Shown here: piece after piece, positions 43,569-50,772 of the stretch
Layout: each line of letters begins with the position of its first letter
Numbering within the stretch: position 1 is the stretch's first letter
Source: DAIPKP01 sp964545875
Lineage (GTDB): Bacteria; Synergistota; Synergistia; Synergistales; Aminiphilaceae
DNA: 64,000 bases
NCBI GenBank assembly: GCA_964545875.1
Contig: CAZJHH010000003.1
Span: 1-64,000, forward strand
Reading direction: 5' to 3'
Program-made: the position numbers and the translations under genes
Notes under the pieces: model-generated
Databases searched by the model: none
What the model saw: only the letters and a program-made list of their open reading frames with translations
What the model was told of the DNA's origin: nothing

Positions 43569-44597
43569 TCAGACGTAGAGTTCCCGGATGTTCTCCCGGA
43601 GGGAGAGGAAGAGATCCGTCAGAGCGGGGTCGAAATGGGTTCCCCGCCCCCGGGCGATCTCCTGAAAGGCTTCTTCCGGAGTCCAGGCGCTCTTGTAGGG
43701 GCGTTCCAGAAGCAGGGCATCGAAAACGTCGCAGAGCGCCACGATTCTTCCGCAGAGGGGGATGTCCTCGCTTGAGAGCCCCGAGGGGTACCCCGTGCCG
43801 TCCCACCGTTCGTGGTGGGTCAGGGCGATCTGGCGGGCTACCTGAAAGAGAGGGGAATCCAAGCCTTTGAGAAGATCCCCCCCGATAACGGGATGCCGTT
43901 TCATGGTGTCGAATTCTTCCTTCGTGAGCTTTCCCGGCTTCAGGAGGATGCTGTCGGGGATGCCGATTTTTCCCACGTCGTGGAGAATGCTTCCCGAGGA
44001 GATTTCCTCTGCCGTTTCTACGTTCATGCCGAGAGCGAGGCAGAGGAGGTGGGATACCTTGCGTATTCTGTTGAGATGTGCCCCCGCGTAGGAGTCCCGG
44101 TATTCCGCAGCCATGGCCAGGCGCCGGAGAAGCTCCATCTGTGTGGCCTGAAGCTCTTTGGTTCGCCTGCGAACCTGGCCTTCCAATTTGTCCCGAAGCT
44201 CCTTGAGTTCGAGATGAGCTCCGGTTCTCGCCCGGAGCACCTCGGGCTTGAAGGGCTTGGTCACGAAGTCCACCGCTCCGGAGGAAAAGGCCTGGGTTTC
44301 GGCGTTGTCCTCCTCCATGCCGGTAATGAAGATCACCGGAATTCCTTTCGTCTGGGGAAGGGCCTTCAGTTTTCGGCAGGTTTCGTAGCCATCCATTCCC
44401 GGCATTCCTACATCGAGCAGAATAATGTCCGGAAGTTTTTCCGCCGCCAGCCCCAGGGCGGAGGTTCCGTTAGAACAGGTGAGAATCTCTCCCATTTCCT
44501 TAAGATGCCAGGAGAGAAGGCGAAGGCTTACGGCGTCGTCGTCGGCGATGAGAAGAACCTTGGTTTTCGGAGAATCCGAAGAAAAATTGTCCTGCAT
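43569..44597 (-). CDS. Response regulator with HD-GYP output (RpfG-like)
   Basis: Predicted 342-residue cytoplasmic protein. The receiver domain has the phospho-acceptor in IILLDVGMPGMDG, the acidic pocket in LIADDDAVS and the conserved lysine in FVTKPFKPE. The HD-GYP domain has HDVGKIGIP and HHERWDGTGYP. AAGGAAGG precedes the ATG at 44597. It should degrade c-di-GMP when phosphorylated, probably by the hybrid kinase encoded two genes downstream on the same strand. Confidence 0.9.
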   Translation of the reverse strand: MQDNFSSDSPKTKVLLIADDDAVSLRLLSWHLKEMGEILTCSNGTSALGLAAEKLPDIILLDVGMPGMDGYETCRKLKALPQTKGIPVIFITGMEEDNAETQAFSSGAVDFVTKPFKPEVLRARTGAHLELKELRDKLEGQVRRRTKELQATQMELLRRLAMAAEYRDSYAGAHLNRIRKVSHLLCLALGMNVETAEEISSGSILHDVGKIGIPDSILLKPGKLTKEEFDTMKRHPVIGGDLLKGLDSPLFQVARQIALTHHERWDGTGYPSGLSSEDIPLCGRIVALCDVFDALLLERPYKSAWTPEEAFQEIARGRGTHFDPALTDLFLSLRENIRELYV

Positions 44598-44624
44598 GAA
44601 GAGCCTTCCTTCCTCGAGAAAAGC

Positions 44625-44655
44625 GACCGGGGGAGAACATGGTTTCCCCCCGGTC
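44625..44655 (-). terminator. Terminator between the gamma-lyase type gene and the HD-GYP regulator
   Basis: GACCGGGGG pairs with CCCCCGGTC (one bulge) around a loop of about ten bases. On the minus strand it is followed by GCTTTT. Confidence 0.65.
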
Positions 44656-44666
44656 AACAAAAGAGG

Positions 44667-45851
44667 TCAGATTTTACTCAGAGCCTCCTGGAAGTCCTGA
44701 ATAATGTCCCTGATGTCTTCAATACCTGTGGATATGCGTACCAGCCCGTCCTTGATACCCCTGGCCTGACGCTCTTCGGGGGAAAGCCCTCGGTGAGATG
44801 TCCGGGCGGGAGGGCTGATGGTGGTGGAGAGGCAGGCGAGACTCGGCACGAATTCCACCAGCCGAAGCTCCTTGATAAGGGCATCCACTTCCCGGAGGCC
44901 TCCCCGAAGCTCCACGCTCAACATGCCTCCGCAATCTTTGCCGAACTGGGCCCGGGCAAGGTCGTGCTGGGGGTGTGAAGAGAGTCCCGGGTAGTGAACT
45001 CGAGCGATTTTTTCGTTCTTTTCCAGAGCCTCCGCCAGGGCGAGGGCGTTTTTCGAATGCTGTCGCATGCGGAGCGCCAGGGTACGGGCTCCCCGGAGGG
45101 TGAGCCATGCGTCGAAGGGGCTCATGCAGGCCCCCCGGAGGGTTCTTCCCCGGCGCAGAATCTCTATGATCTCCCGGGAGCCCGCTGCGAGTCCTCCCGT
45201 TACGTCGCTGTGTCCGTTGATGTACTTGGTGGTGCTGTGAAACACCAGGTCCGCGCCGCACTCCGCGGGACGGCAGAGCAGGGGAGAGGCGAAGGTATTG
45301 TCCACCACAAAGAGGGCTCCCTTTTCCTGAGCCAGAGCCCCGAGCTTCGAAAGAGGGGCCACTTCCATAAGGGGGTTGGTGATGGTCTCGGCGTATATCA
45401 GGGAGGTGTTGAAGCGGCAGGCCTTGCGCACCTCCTCGGGGTTCGTGGTATCCGCAAAGGACACCTCCACGCCGTTTCGGAGGAGCTCATCCTTGAAAAA
45501 GGCGAAGGAACCCCCGTAGAGAACCTTTCCCGCCACCACATGATCCCCCGGCTTGAGCAGCGAGAGTATCCCCGTGGTGATGGCCCCCATTCCCGAGGCG
45601 AAGGCCACCGCATCGTCACAGCCCTCCAGAAGGGCAGCAAGCTCTTCCAGCTGACGTACCGAAGGATTGTCCATCCGGGAATAGACGTATCCCTCGTGAT
45701 GATCCCATGCCCGGTCCAGCTCTTCGAAGGAATCGAATTTGAAGACCGTGGTGGCGAAAAGAGGAGCTACCTTGGGTTTGGCCACTCCTTCATCCACCTG
45801 GGAAGCCCCGTGCACCGCCAGAGTTCGCGGAGAAAGACGTTCTTTGCTCAT
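44667..45851 (-). CDS. PLP-dependent trans-sulfuration enzyme (methionine gamma-lyase / cystathionine gamma-synthase family)
   Basis: Predicted 394-residue cytoplasmic enzyme. SGMGAITTGILSLL and the PLP lysine motif STTKYINGHSDVTGG are clear, and the C-terminus RISTGIEDIRDIIQD fits the family. The cysteine that many methionine gamma-lyases carry after the active-site tyrosine (LYGC) is glycine here (LYGGSFAF), so gamma-lyase activity on methionine is uncertain. GAGGAG precedes the ATG at 45851. It is expressed with an aminopeptidase, which would fit use of peptides and sulfur amino acids. Confidence 0.87.
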   Translation of the reverse strand: MSKERLSPRTLAVHGASQVDEGVAKPKVAPLFATTVFKFDSFEELDRAWDHHEGYVYSRMDNPSVRQLEELAALLEGCDDAVAFASGMGAITTGILSLLKPGDHVVAGKVLYGGSFAFFKDELLRNGVEVSFADTTNPEEVRKACRFNTSLIYAETITNPLMEVAPLSKLGALAQEKGALFVVDNTFASPLLCRPAECGADLVFHSTTKYINGHSDVTGGLAAGSREIIEILRRGRTLRGACMSPFDAWLTLRGARTLALRMRQHSKNALALAEALEKNEKIARVHYPGLSSHPQHDLARAQFGKDCGGMLSVELRGGLREVDALIKELRLVEFVPSLACLSTTISPPARTSHRGLSPEERQARGIKDGLVRISTGIEDIRDIIQDFQEALSKI

Positions 45852-45873
45852 GACTGGTTTCTCCTCTTCCATT

Positions 45874-47289
45874 TCAAGCGTTCTTCCAGAATGCCCGATA
45901 GGCATCGAGACATGCCAGGAGATCTGCCTTGCTTACCAGCTCCCAGGGGGCGTGCATGGAGAGAAGGCAAGGGCCCATGTCGAGGACGTCCATGCCCAGG
46001 TGTGCCAGATATTTGGCGATGGTGCCGCCCCCGCCCTTGTCCACCTTTCCGAGGCTTGCCACCTGCCAGGGTACTTCGTCTCTGTCGAGGCGCTCCAGAA
46101 CCTTGGCGAGAAATTCTCCCCGGGCTTCGCTCCCCATGTACTTTCCCCGGCTTCCGGAGCCCTTGAGAAAGGCGATGCCATCCCCCGCCACGGGAAGCTG
46201 CCGGGGATCGTACGCATCTTTGTAGAGGGGGTTCACCCCCGCATCCACGTCGGCACTCAGAGCCTCCGCGGCGGCGCAGCTTTTGCGGAGCGCGCCGTAG
46301 GAAGGCGCACCGGCACCGGTTTTTTCGAAGAGATCCGAGAGGAAAATGTCCAGAAGGGGAGCCTGGGCCCCCGCCACGCCGTCGCTGCCGATCTCCTCTT
46401 TATCCACGCCCATGAAAATGGAGGTGTATTCCGGAATATCCAAAGAAATGAAGGCTTCCCAGCTCAGCCATGCGCAGATTCGATCGTCCAGGCCATAGCT
46501 GGTGAGAAGAGAGCCGTCCAGCCCCGCATTCCGGGCGGGGCCCGCCGGAACCAGGCAGAGATCTGCCGATACGAGAGCCTCCTCGGGGATTTTCCAGGTA
46601 TTTTCAAGGAGCTGGAGAACCTGGGCCTTCACGTGATCCTTCTCCGCTCCCAGAAGCGGACGGTGCCCCGCGATGGCATCCAAATTTTCTCCAAGGATGG
46701 TCTCCGAAGCCTTGCGTTTTTCCATGTCTCTGTCGAGATGGGGCTCGATGTCGGGAATGAGAATCACCGGATCCTCCGGAGCCTCTCCCACCGCAAGCCG
46801 GAGGGTTTCTCCCCCCTTGAGGTGCACCTCTCCGTGGAGAGCCAGGGGAATGTTGGTCCACTGGTATTTTTTTATGCCTCCGTAGTAGTGGCAGTCGAAA
46901 AGGGCGAGTCCCGAATCTTCGTAGAGGGACTGTACCTTGAGGTCTATTCTCGGAGCGTCCAGGTGAGAGCCGATAAGGCGAAAACCCTCCGCAAGAGGGC
47001 GGGTTCCTATCCTGGCGGCGAGAAACGCACGATTTTTCCAGGGCATGTAGAGCACATCCCCGGGTTTTACGGAGGAAGGCTCTTCCAGGGGCGAGCCTAT
47101 TTTACGGGCTTCCTCCAAAAGCCAGAGCACCGCCTCCCGTTCGGTCTTGCAGCGGCTTATGAAGACGGCAAGATTTGCGGCACAGTCTTCGAGCCGCCGG
47201 TCCTCGGCGTAGCGTATCCATGCCTTGTGGCGGGGCTTGGAGTTTTTCTGTTCTTTTTCCACGGAATGTTCTTCTTTCGGCAGCGTCAT
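45874..47289 (-). CDS. M18 family aminopeptidase
   Basis: Predicted 471-residue cytoplasmic metallo-aminopeptidase of the aspartyl aminopeptidase (M18) family. Metal and catalytic residues are in IGSHLDAPRIDLK, LDDRICAWLSWEA, GVDKEEIGSDG and a C-terminal LLSMHAPWELVSK histidine motif. GGAGG precedes the ATG at 47289. It removes N-terminal residues from peptides, fitting a peptide-fermenting life. Terminator and promoter positions suggest it starts its own operon with the trans-sulfuration gene. Confidence 0.9.
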   Translation of the reverse strand: MTLPKEEHSVEKEQKNSKPRHKAWIRYAEDRRLEDCAANLAVFISRCKTEREAVLWLLEEARKIGSPLEEPSSVKPGDVLYMPWKNRAFLAARIGTRPLAEGFRLIGSHLDAPRIDLKVQSLYEDSGLALFDCHYYGGIKKYQWTNIPLALHGEVHLKGGETLRLAVGEAPEDPVILIPDIEPHLDRDMEKRKASETILGENLDAIAGHRPLLGAEKDHVKAQVLQLLENTWKIPEEALVSADLCLVPAGPARNAGLDGSLLTSYGLDDRICAWLSWEAFISLDIPEYTSIFMGVDKEEIGSDGVAGAQAPLLDIFLSDLFEKTGAGAPSYGALRKSCAAAEALSADVDAGVNPLYKDAYDPRQLPVAGDGIAFLKGSGSRGKYMGSEARGEFLAKVLERLDRDEVPWQVASLGKVDKGGGGTIAKYLAHLGMDVLDMGPCLLSMHAPWELVSKADLLACLDAYRAFWKNA

Positions 47290-47369
47290 ATGCGCGTACC
47301 TCCTCAAAAAAGAGATGGTCTAAAATTTTCGAATATCCACGTATCTTCCATTGTAGCAAAGAGCATCAA

Positions 47370-47417
47370 AAAATTCCTCTTTTCCCGGAAGAAGTCTCTT
47401 GGGAAAAGAGGAATTTT
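47370..47417 (-). terminator. Strong terminator after the DapF-fold gene
   Basis: 17-bp perfect stem, arms at 47370-47386 and 47401-47417 (AAAATTCCTC... and ...GAGGAATTTT), with a 14-base loop. On the minus strand it ends in six T residues. Confidence 0.85.
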
Positions 47418-47452
47418 CGCAGACACGAAACATCATATGGTGGGAGCGTTTC

Positions 47453-48304
47453 TCAGGAGAGGCTGCAAAAAGCCTCCTTCTCGAGCACCGTTCCCTTGGA
47501 GATGCAGCAGGCACTGCTGTAAAAGGAAATGTGCCGGGAGTTTCCCTGCCGGGAGAAGCACAGAAGTTTTTCCTCCGGAGCTGAGACGATACGGAGGCGC
47601 TCTTTTTCGGGGTGAAGGGCGTGGTGTACCACCGCACAGGCTACGGCTCCCTCGGAGGAAGATCGGCTGAGACGATTTTCCTCGCGCACGTACGTACAGA
47701 TTTCCAGGCGGTCATCCTCGGCGGATTCGATAAAACTCACGTCTCCCCCTTTGGGGAAACGCAGGGGGTCGTTAGCCAGAATCTTCGCGAGAAAGAGAAG
47801 CTCCGAAGAGTGGAAGATGCCAGGATACTCGAGAAGAATCACGCCGTGAGGACTGGGAAGGTTGAGAGAGTAAAAACATAAGTTTTCCGTGCCGTAGCGG
47901 AAGAAAGAAGGAGATCGGGGGAGATCGAAATCCTCCAAAATCTGGAGGGCGGTTTTTTCGGGAGCGCTTTTTCGCTCGTAGCGAACCGGAACATCTCCTG
48001 CAAAAAATTTCCCCGAGTCGAGGGGAATACCCAGGGATTCCGCAAAGGCCACCGCACAGACCGCTTCGTCCAGGAGCACCGCCTTTTCACATCCCTTCTC
48101 GGAGTAGAAGACGGCGGAGAAGTCCGTATCCTTCTCTGCGGAAGGGGAGAGAACGAGAAATCCCCGAGCTCCCATACAGGTGTATTGAGAGTGAAAAAGC
48201 GAGGCCTCCCGAGCCATGAGATCCGCATCGTAAGGGGTGTGATGTGTGTGGTTATCGAACATGACGTATCGTTTTTCGTTGGTTTCCATAAGGGTGAAGT
48301 ACAT
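47453..48304 (-). CDS. DapF-fold (diaminopimelate epimerase-like) protein without catalytic cysteines
   Basis: Predicted 283-residue cytoplasmic protein. Its order of segments follows diaminopimelate epimerase: an opening like MYFTLMETNEKRYVMFDN, then ARGFLVLSPSAEKDTDFSA, NLPSPHGVILLEY, GGDVSFIES and a final SSEGAVACAVV region. The two catalytic cysteine motifs, CGNG and CGTG in true DapF, are replaced: the first by LLDE-type residues (AVLLDEAVC), the second by serines (SRSSSEGAV). It is therefore unlikely to racemise amino acids and may bind a ligand or have another chemistry. GGAGG precedes the ATG, and a near-consensus promoter drives it alone. The family call rests on pattern recognition only. 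Confidence 0.6.
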   Translation of the reverse strand: MYFTLMETNEKRYVMFDNHTHHTPYDADLMAREASLFHSQYTCMGARGFLVLSPSAEKDTDFSAVFYSEKGCEKAVLLDEAVCAVAFAESLGIPLDSGKFFAGDVPVRYERKSAPEKTALQILEDFDLPRSPSFFRYGTENLCFYSLNLPSPHGVILLEYPGIFHSSELLFLAKILANDPLRFPKGGDVSFIESAEDDRLEICTYVREENRLSRSSSEGAVACAVVHHALHPEKERLRIVSAPEEKLLCFSRQGNSRHISFYSSACCISKGTVLEKEAFCSLS

Positions 48305-48430
48305 GGCGCATCCTCCTTTCCGAAGAGGGGTGTCTTGTAGAGGTATCGGACAAAAGATTCAAAAGATTATGTTTTTCCCGAGAAAGGGAACGACTTTTTT
48401 TACTTTTTTTCTTGAAATGTCCCAGGGTAT

Positions 48431-48460
48431 ACTATACGTGCAGGATCGGAAAAATGTCAA
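48431..48460 (-). promoter_or_regulatory. Near-consensus promoter of the DapF-fold gene
   Basis: On the minus strand a perfect TTGACA (48455-48460) and TATAGT (48431-48436) are separated by 18 bp. The leader would be about 120 nt and has a TTCCC-TTTCTC-GGGAA hairpin. Confidence 0.7.
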
Positions 48461-48636
48461 GCAATCAAAAAGTTATTTCTTGCCATGCAAGGGTTACGCC
48501 GTAGAAATTTTTTGGAAAAGAGCCTTTTTTGCCACGAAAAGAAGAGGAATTTTGCGAGGTTGCGCGAAGTTGTACGCATATCAGAAAAATCCCTTGTTTT
48601 TCGCCTCTTATCCTTTCTGAAGGCCTCTCAGAAAGG

Positions 48637-48665
48637 TTGTTTCTTTCTCCGAAAGCTTCTATACT
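48637..48665 (+). promoter_or_regulatory. Promoter of the putative structured RNA
   Basis: TTGTTT (48637-48642) and TATACT (48660-48665) have an exact 17-bp spacer. The -35 immediately follows the 3' arm of the hairpin at 48612-48636. Confidence 0.5.
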
Positions 48666-48671
48666 TTATCT

Positions 48672-49066
48672 CAAGAGCTTCGCCCTCCCTGACAGCGGTT
48701 TTCGGGTTTGTGCACTTTCGGCGGAGCAACGCCGAACAGGTGCGTTTCTTTCGATTTCGAGGTATGACAGGCACCATCGGATCCGGGAGATTGCGGCAGT
48801 GGTTTCAGGCAACTCCTGGAGAAAGACCGAAGAAGTGGCGGTAAGGGGTTCTTTCCGGGCAACATGTTACATGTGGAAAGAAACCCGGCGGAGCAGTAAA
48901 GAGGTAGTATCGCTGGTAACACTGTGGAAGCGGAAACACGGAAGTATGGCGTAGAAGCAGGTGATTTTCTGGAAGGCATAGAAGTGGCATTTCCGGAGGG
49001 CGAAGCTCCTCGCACCATCATCCGATACAAAGCGGGCTGGAAAACGAAAGTTTTCCAGCCTTTTTT
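48672..49066 (+). ncRNA. Putative structured non-coding RNA of about 395 nt, unknown class
   Basis: Between a promoter and a strong intrinsic terminator lies a stretch with many local stems: TTCGGCG-GAGCAA-CGCCGAA flanked by TGCAC/GTGCG; CAGG-CAACT-CCTG inside GGTTT/AAGACC; GGTTCTTTCC pairing with GGAAAGAAACC around an ACATG-TTA-CATGT hairpin; CTGTG...CACGG around a GAAGCGGAAA loop; and GGAG-GGCGAAG-CTCC. Conserved motifs of RNase P RNA (GAGGAAAGUCC), tmRNA and SRP RNA were looked for and not found. The reading frames across it lack start signals. It could be a trans-acting RNA or a long leader of the HD-GYP gene at 49395. Confidence 0.55.
49035..49066 (+). terminator. Intrinsic terminator of the putative RNA
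   Basis: 11-bp perfect stem (GGCTGGAAAAC / GTTTTCCAGCC) closed by a GAAA tetraloop and followed by six T residues. Confidence 0.9.
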
Positions 49067-49104
49067 CATTTTTTCCGGGGGGATTTATTCTTGGGAAAGG
49101 AAAG

Positions 49105-49179
49105 AACATGGGCCTTGAAATGAAGGCTTACACGACCATGAAGCCCCAAAGCCCCTGGTGTTCTAGGCCCTTGTTTTTT
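49105..49179 (+). promoter_or_regulatory. Structured element ending in a terminator, possible riboregulator
   Basis: AACATGGGCC pairs with GGCCCTTGTT (one mismatch) and is followed by a T tract, a terminator with a 50-base interior. The interior has its own stem, GGCTT...AAGCC. GAACA at 49104-49108 could pair alternatively with TGTTC at 49159-49163, so mutually exclusive folds are possible. It lies 215 bp before an HD-GYP gene. It does not match the c-di-GMP-I core AGGGCAAACC or any other riboswitch core I know. Confidence 0.4.
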
Positions 49180-49235
49180 CTCGCGTGAATGTAAAAATAT
49201 GGAAAATAATGCGGAATCTTTCCGGTTTTCCTTAT

Positions 49236-49260
49236 GAGGTTGTAAAATGTAAGAGGTTGT
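49236..49260 (+). repeat. Direct repeats upstream of the HD-GYP gene
   Basis: GAGGTTGT occurs at 49236-49243 and again at 49253-49260, 17 bp apart, each followed by an A-rich run. They may be regulator-binding sites. Confidence 0.4.
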
Positions 49261-49315
49261 GAAAATATGCGCTCTCAACGGAGTAGTTTTTCAAACCTTT
49301 TTCGTGCGTTTTTTG

Positions 49316-49336
49316 CCGTATCTATTATCTATACGG
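49316..49336 (+). repeat. Inverted repeat before the HD-GYP gene
   Basis: CCGTAT and ATACGG are separated by nine AT-rich bases containing TATTAT, which could be a -10 box covered by an operator. Confidence 0.35.
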
Positions 49337-49394
49337 TACTCAGGGTATGATTCCGAGATTCCGCCGCTCGGTTCTTTTGGGAGGAGATGGAGAT

Positions 49395-50585
49395 ATGGAG
49401 AAAATACGGCGAATTCCCGTGGAACATCTTGCATCCAGCGAAGGGCTGATAGCCGAGGATGTCATGTCTTCGGACGGAAGGGTTTGCCTTCTTCCCAAGG
49501 GGACGAATCTTTCTTACGATGCGGTGCGACGCACGCTTCCCCTGGTGATCCGCCAGCTTCATCGCAGGGGAATCAAGACGCTTCTCATCAGTCAGGAGGA
49601 CGAATATTCCCTTGATGAGCTTCAGAAGATCGTGGATCGTCTCAAGCTTCCCTTCTCGAAAGAGCTGGATCGTTCTCTGGCCCGCCAGGCGGCTTCTCAG
49701 GTGGGCAGTGTCTATACCCGCATAGCCACCACCGGAGTGGTGGAAGAAGAGGACTTTGCGGCTCTCATGGAGACCGGCAGAGTTCTTGCCAAGGAAATAG
49801 AACGGGTTCCCCAGGTTCTCATGTCCCTTTCAGATATCCGCTCTTTCGACGAATATACCTACATTCATTCTCTCAATGTGGCCCTTCTTGCGGGGTTTAT
49901 GGCAAAGAAAATACAGCCGGACAATTCCGCTCTCGTGGAAACCGTCACCGTGGGCGGGTTGCTGCACGACTTGGGAAAGACTCGGGTGCCCAGGGAAATT
50001 CTCAACAAGCCGGGGCCTCTCTCCAGGGAGGAGTTCGTTTACATCCAGGATCACCCTGCGGCGGGTGAATTTCTTGCCCGTCGGGGAGGTGTGCGGAATC
50101 CCGATGTACTCACCTTTATCCGGCATCATCATGAGCGATGGAGCGGAGAGGGCTATCCCGACAAGCTCCTGGGAGAAGATATTCCCTTTGTAGCCCGGAT
50201 CGCCTCGGTGGCGGACGTTTTTGATGCCCTCACAACGAAACGGGTTTATAAGGACGCCTGTCACAATGCTCGGGCGCTCCAGATGATTATCGAAAATACG
50301 GGAACACATTTTGAAAAAAGTATTGTTCGTACGCTTTTGAGTTCCGTGGGACTCTATCCCCCGGGATCCGTGGTGGAGTTGAACGATGGTTCCATCGGGG
50401 TGGTGGTGGGTACCCGGGAAAAGGATCTTTTCCGTCCTCAGGTGCTTCTCCAGTCGGATCCCGAAGGAGATGCCTACGAAGAACCCCGGGTGGTGGATCT
50501 TCATCAGAAGGGATCGGATCTTTTCGTTCACAAGGTTTTGGGATCTGCCAAGAAACGTACCTTTCAAGAGGCTGTAGCTCTGTAA
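49395..50585 (+). CDS. HD-GYP domain phosphodiesterase (tandem copy 1)
   Basis: Predicted 396-residue cytoplasmic protein. The N-terminal 130 residues resemble a degenerate regulatory domain (GLIAEDVMSSDGRVCLLPKG). The HD-GYP domain follows with HSLNVALLAGF, HDLGKTRVP, HHHERWSGEGYP and DVFDALTTKRVYK. A C-terminal beta-rich tail (PPGSVVELNDGSIGVVVG) is typical of this subfamily. I placed the start at 49395 by alignment with the copy at 50773 and the GGAGGAG upstream; 49347 is possible. c-di-GMP hydrolysis is expected. Confidence 0.9.
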   Translation: MEKIRRIPVEHLASSEGLIAEDVMSSDGRVCLLPKGTNLSYDAVRRTLPLVIRQLHRRGIKTLLISQEDEYSLDELQKIVDRLKLPFSKELDRSLARQAASQVGSVYTRIATTGVVEEEDFAALMETGRVLAKEIERVPQVLMSLSDIRSFDEYTYIHSLNVALLAGFMAKKIQPDNSALVETVTVGGLLHDLGKTRVPREILNKPGPLSREEFVYIQDHPAAGEFLARRGGVRNPDVLTFIRHHHERWSGEGYPDKLLGEDIPFVARIASVADVFDALTTKRVYKDACHNARALQMIIENTGTHFEKSIVRTLLSSVGLYPPGSVVELNDGSIGVVVGTREKDLFRPQVLLQSDPEGDAYEEPRVVDLHQKGSDLFVHKVLGSAKKRTFQEAVAL

Positions 50586-50599
50586 GCTTTCCTCCCCCG

Positions 50600-50624
50600 G
50601 CCCCCCTTTCGGGGGGCTTTTTTT
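50600..50624 (+). terminator. Intrinsic terminator between the tandem HD-GYP genes
   Basis: GCCCCCC and GGGGGGC pair around TTTC and are followed by seven T residues. The two paralogues are therefore largely separate transcription units. Confidence 0.88.
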
Positions 50625-50772
50625 ATTCTTTTTGCGAGACCGGGTAATGTGAAATCCCTTCATAAAATGGTATGATGTTCTGCATGTGGGGCACATCGTC
50701 TTTTTCCGAGACCTGTCGTTTTTTGCGTACCCTCCGGGGCTTTCTCCCCGGATTTTCTGGAGGAACCGAAAC

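Larger units (their letters stand above)
48305..49394. other. 1.09-kb gene-free region between divergent genes
   Basis: No open frame here has a convincing start signal or composition. In order it contains a minus-strand promoter (48431-48460), an imperfectly spaced GTATA-C-TATAC dyad within it, a 9-bp hairpin (48612-48636, CCTTTCTGA / TCAGAAAGG), a plus-strand promoter, a stem-rich RNA-like stretch ending in a terminator, a second terminator-bearing structure, direct repeats and an inverted repeat. The base composition is more AT-rich than in the genes. Confidence 0.7.

Noticed and set aside
48672..49066. RNase P RNA, tmRNA or SRP RNA
   Set aside because: The GAGGAAAGUCC core, the tmRNA ends and the SRP GGUCAGGUCCGGAAGGAAGC core are all absent.
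48671..49069. 132-codon minus-strand frame in the gene-free kilobase
   Set aside because: No ribosome binding site, atypical composition, and it exactly spans the stem-rich RNA and its terminator.
48924..49118. Short plus-strand frame with a fairly protein-like sequence
   Set aside because: It runs through the intrinsic terminator at 49035-49066 and lacks a start signal. It was considered as a small gene but fits the RNA interpretation better.
49105..49179. c-di-GMP riboswitch before the HD-GYP gene
   Set aside because: The class I core AGGGCAAACC and its partner segments are not present; only a generic terminator-bearing structure is seen.
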